DNA of 7,530 bases from Cytophagales bacterium (GTDB lineage Bacteria; Bacteroidota; Bacteroidia; Cytophagales; Cyclobacteriaceae): assembly GCA_003537495.1 (NCBI GenBank), contig DPSB01000288.1, positions 1 to 7,530 of the forward strand, in the 5' to 3' direction. The position numbers were made by a program, and so were the translations under genes. Of the stretch, positions 4,811 to 7,530 are shown piece after piece. Numbering within the stretch: position 1 is the stretch's first letter; each line of letters opens with the position of its first letter. The notes below the pieces were generated by a model, which made no database searches, was not told where the DNA came from, and saw only the letters and a program-made list of their open reading frames with translations.

Positions 4811-6526
4811 ATGCGCTTCAAAAATAGTAGCTCCCCGCTCAAAGTATATGCCGTCACCGGCACGCAAACCGTACTCCTCGCATTCGATCTTCCTCGGCCT
4901 GCCAACCAGGATCAATTCCTCGGCTTCGACCTGGAACGTACAGACGCACAAGGTGTAGTCCGCAAGATCAACGGCACCAAACGTTTTGATTCACTCATAA
5001 ATGACATCACCATCACAGACCCCAAAGTCAAGTTCACCTCACTCATCCAGTCGTTTTTCTGGAAAGATTATACCGCAGACCCGGATCAACGCTATACCTA
5101 TCGCGTCCGTGCCATGTTTGGCATCCCCGGAAATTACCGCACCGGATATGAATGCAAAATCAAAGTTCAAACCGAACCCTTACACAAAGGGCGGCATTCG
5201 GTTTACTTCAACTATGGCGTCACAGGATCACAAGCCTATGCCCGCAACCGCGAGTACGGAAACAAACCAATCGATCAACTCACCAAACCCATCAGGCAAA
5301 AAGCGCTTGACTACCTCAGCCGTGACCTCTATCACGATGGACTCATCACCTTCCTCAAACAAGCCAACACAGCCAGCCATGCACTGTATTGCGCCTTCTA
5401 TGAAATTGAATATCCGGAATTCTTAAAAGAACTGAAGGCCATCAAATCCAAAATCGGTGATCTGCAAATCATATACAGCGGCCAGGCCGGTCAAAACAAA
5501 GACCTGAAAGATCCGCAGCAGGAGCGGGGCAACTACAATTCACTCAAAGCCTTTGGTCTTTTATCGGTGAGCCACAAGCGCACCGTAGTCAGCCAGCCAC
5601 ACAATAAATTCATGGTGCTATGCAAAGACGGAAAACCCATTCAGGTGTGGACCGGCTCAACCAACATTACGCTGTCGGGAATCTTCGGACAAAGTAACAC
5701 CGGTCATTGGGTAAAAGATGCCGCCATCGCCCGCAAGTATTTCAGCTATTGGAACCTGCTGAAAGGCAACCCATCCAAACGGGCCGTCTCAGATCTGGCC
5801 GAAACACTGCAGCCTACCACAGACCTCACCAAACTCCATGCGGGTACGTATGCCTTCTTCAGCCCACGCAACCTGCCCATCGCAACAGGCACCATCACAC
5901 CACAATTGAAATCGTTCGTAAAACTTATCGACAGTGCCCGCGAACTCGTGTGCATGATCTTCCCATTCAAATATGATGCAGTATTTAAAAAAGTATTTGA
6001 CCAGGAACGCAACCACCTACGGCTACTGTTGTTCGAAAAAGCCTCCGCGGCTGCAGAAGCAAAAGCAAATGAAGACAGTGACCATGATTTGAAAGTTACC
6101 GCGGGCGCAGTACTGGAAGACGAAGTGCGTAACTTCATCAGTGAGGTAACACCCAAGACAACTGTAAAGGGGGGCGTCTTATTTGTGCACAATAAGTTTC
6201 TCATCATAGACCCATTGGGCGAAAACGCTGCCGTGCTCACAGGTTCAGCCAACTTCAGCCATGCATCCGTGGTCAACAACGATGAGAATATGCTCTTTAT
6301 CAAAGGAGATAATCGTGTAGCGGATATTTACCTCACTGAATTTAACCGGATGTTTGAACACTTCTGGCCACGGTACCTGCGCAAAAGCAAACCGAAGTCC
6401 GAAAGCTCATTTGAAAAACCATTGGACGAAAGCTATACCTGGTACCGGGATTATTATAGAAAGGGTTCGTACCACAACAAACGCGGTAAACTCTTCATCA
6501 ACATGCAGGGTGCAAAGGCAGGGTAG
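4811..6526 (+). CDS. Phospholipase D-like domain protein with Fn3-like N-terminus
   Basis: This 571-residue protein belongs to the PLD/HKD superfamily of phosphodiesterases and nucleases. An N-terminal beta-rich domain (about 1-120), with TVLLAFDLP and RYTYRVRAMFG, looks fibronectin-III-like. Two PLD repeats follow. The first has His264, Lys266 and WTGSTN (280-285), but Cys271 stands where the Asp of HxK(x4)D is expected. The second is canonical: His460, Lys462, Asp467, then LTGSANFS (476-483). The two His/Lys pairs normally form one active site for phosphodiester cleavage. The substrate, lipid or nucleic acid, is unknown. No signal peptide or membrane helix is visible, so it is probably cytoplasmic. 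I prefer the ATG at 4811 because the recognisable domain starts at MRFKN; the GTG at 4709 is the alternative. The next gene starts 53 bp later on the same strand and may be co-transcribed. Confidence 0.88.
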   Translation: MRFKNSSSPLKVYAVTGTQTVLLAFDLPRPANQDQFLGFDLERTDAQGVVRKINGTKRFDSLINDITITDPKVKFTSLIQSFFWKDYTADPDQRYTYRVRAMFGIPGNYRTGYECKIKVQTEPLHKGRHSVYFNYGVTGSQAYARNREYGNKPIDQLTKPIRQKALDYLSRDLYHDGLITFLKQANTASHALYCAFYEIEYPEFLKELKAIKSKIGDLQIIYSGQAGQNKDLKDPQQERGNYNSLKAFGLLSVSHKRTVVSQPHNKFMVLCKDGKPIQVWTGSTNITLSGIFGQSNTGHWVKDAAIARKYFSYWNLLKGNPSKRAVSDLAETLQPTTDLTKLHAGTYAFFSPRNLPIATGTITPQLKSFVKLIDSARELVCMIFPFKYDAVFKKVFDQERNHLRLLLFEKASAAAEAKANEDSDHDLKVTAGAVLEDEVRNFISEVTPKTTVKGGVLFVHNKFLIIDPLGENAAVLTGSANFSHASVVNNDENMLFIKGDNRVADIYLTEFNRMFEHFWPRYLRKSKPKSESSFEKPLDESYTWYRDYYRKGSYHNKRGKLFINMQGAKAG

Positions 6527-6579
6527 GCTACACAATTGCACATTACCGGATTATCACAAAATATTAAGCCTCGACTAAA

Positions 6580-7437
6580 ATGAAAGCAGGAATTACAATG
6601 CTACTGATCAGTATCGCTCTTTCAACATTTGCCCAACAAGCTACGGAAGTAGGCCGTTATAAACTGCGGCCTAAGCAATGTTCCCAGGATACTGTCTTTA
6701 TGAAAATAGGATCCACAAAAACAATCCTGCGGAAAGGTTGGATCATCACGGAAACAAAAGGCGGCATGATGCTCCAGCGCCCGTTAACAAGAGACACCTT
6801 AGTCATCGACAAAAAGGATGTACCCGTTCGCGTGACCGGCAAATGGAAAATAGGCGAGGTGAAACATACCGATGACGCACCTGATAAATTGCATCTCAAT
6901 CCTTATCACTTCACACAGGCAAAGGACTCTTTGCTCAACAATAAGAGCTACATAAAAATTAAAGAGAACGGATACGTAACCTTAGTGCGGTCCTATCTTC
7001 GCTGGAATGCCATCACAATACCATTTGCAATCAGGCCCGCATTGAATGACACAATAGGCAGCAAAATAACCACCGATTTAAAAATTGGAGCTTCATTCTC
7101 ATATAACGTGAATTGGGAAACATTTAAGAATCGCAGGCTAATGGCAAGGAAAAGTGTGAAGGGGATTTCAGGTGGCGTGGCCTTTGGCTTTTCAAAAGTT
7201 ACACTCAGTACGTCATCAACAAGCTTGTTGGATGAACCGTATAAATTTGACGAGGACGGGTTAGCATGCTTTGTGTCGCCCGGTGTTGGTTTTAACCTCA
7301 AAGGCTTTCAAATCAATTTTTCCTATGGCTGGGATTTGCCGATCACACGAAACGTAAAGGATTGGAATTATGCCCGCAAGGGATACATCGGCATTGGGCT
7401 GGGCGTAGGATTGGATGTATTTGGTAAGATACCGTAG
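6580..7437 (+). CDS. Secreted hypothetical protein, probable outer-membrane beta-barrel
   Basis: This 285-residue protein begins with a clear Sec signal peptide, MKAGITMLLISIALSTFA, with likely cleavage before QQ; there is no lipobox cysteine, so it is not a lipoprotein. The first half of the mature part (to about 120) is polar, with WIITETKGGMMLQRP. The second half alternates polar and hydrophobic residues as in short beta-strands (LKIGASFSYNVNW, ISGGVAFGFSKVTL, FQINFSYGWDLPI) and ends in GYIGIGLGVGLDVFGKIP, typical of small outer-membrane barrels. I do not recognise the family. It follows the PLD gene at 53 bp with no terminator between, suggesting one operon. Heptamer array 3 starts about 22 nt after the stop. 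Confidence 0.8.
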   Translation: MKAGITMLLISIALSTFAQQATEVGRYKLRPKQCSQDTVFMKIGSTKTILRKGWIITETKGGMMLQRPLTRDTLVIDKKDVPVRVTGKWKIGEVKHTDDAPDKLHLNPYHFTQAKDSLLNNKSYIKIKENGYVTLVRSYLRWNAITIPFAIRPALNDTIGSKITTDLKIGASFSYNVNWETFKNRRLMARKSVKGISGGVAFGFSKVTLSTSSTSLLDEPYKFDEDGLACFVSPGVGFNLKGFQINFSYGWDLPITRNVKDWNYARKGYIGIGLGVGLDVFGKIP

Positions 7438-7459
7438 AAGCGAGCGTTGCATTGCTGAA

Positions 7460-7530
7460 TACTGATTTACACTCACCGACCATTTTAACTGCACACCAGG
7501 CACCATCGACTCAATACTCAATACTCAATA
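7460..7530 (+). repeat. Degenerate heptanucleotide tandem array 3, cut by window end
   Basis: From 7487 to the window edge, units run in register: AACTGCA, CACCAGG, CACCATC, GACTCAA, TACTCAA, TACTCAA, then TA of a further unit. Less regular related units (TACTGAT, CACTCAC, GACCATT) occupy 7460-7484. Motif and orientation match arrays 1 and 2. The array continues beyond the window, so its length is unknown. Confidence 0.75.

Noticed and set aside
5746..6303. Long antisense open frame (185 codons) opposite the PLD gene
   Set aside because: The plus frame carries intact PLD motifs across the same bases; the antisense translation is Ser/Ala-rich with no recognisable domain.

Overview
The window looks like chromosomal DNA from a member of the Bacteroidota, most likely a cytophagal or related environmental lineage. 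The evidence is a FecI-type ECF sigma factor paired with an anti-sigma ending in a DUF4974/STN-like domain, the absence of Shine-Dalgarno sequences before most starts, and an uncharacterised protein type I associate with this phylum. Base composition is moderate and most genes lie on the plus strand. No SusC/SusD, transposase, integrase, rRNA, tRNA or CRISPR array is visible.

Layout. (1) Bases 1-783 hold no convincing gene but are rich in structure: a degenerate 10-bp tandem array (201-272), a pair of repeats resembling IS21-family terminal repeats (301-335), a run of six hairpins (447-633), and a 122-nt imperfect palindrome (657-778) ending just before the next gene. (2) 811-1278 encodes a short RadC-like JAB/JAMM protein. 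(3) 1611-3877 is a tight three-gene operon: ECF sigma factor, a minimal anti-sigma without the usual central FecR domain, and a 382-aa cytoplasmic protein that overlaps the anti-sigma gene by an ATGA. (4) A small minus-strand gene (4119-4376) converges on this operon; a strong hairpin covers its start. (5) 4811-6526 encodes a two-repeat phospholipase D-like protein with an Fn3-like N-terminal domain, followed 53 bp later by a secreted, probably outer-membrane, protein (6580-7437).

The most distinctive signal is a family of degenerate heptanucleotide tandem arrays (1318-1450, 3911-4123, 7460-7530). Successive 7-bp units keep register for over 100 bp while their sequence drifts from GATTACC-like to NACTNAN. 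All three begin about 20-40 nt after the stop codon of a plus-strand gene and have the same orientation. None occurs inside the sigma operon or between the PLD gene and its downstream partner, so they mark the ends of the inferred transcription units.

The sigma/anti-sigma pair probably forms a cell-surface signalling or stress switch without an adjacent TonB receptor; the coupled third gene may be its effector or modulator. The structured DNA before the JAB-domain gene could be a structured RNA leader, or a folded single-strand element of the kind found before anti-restriction genes in conjugative leading regions. That second reading is hypothesis only.
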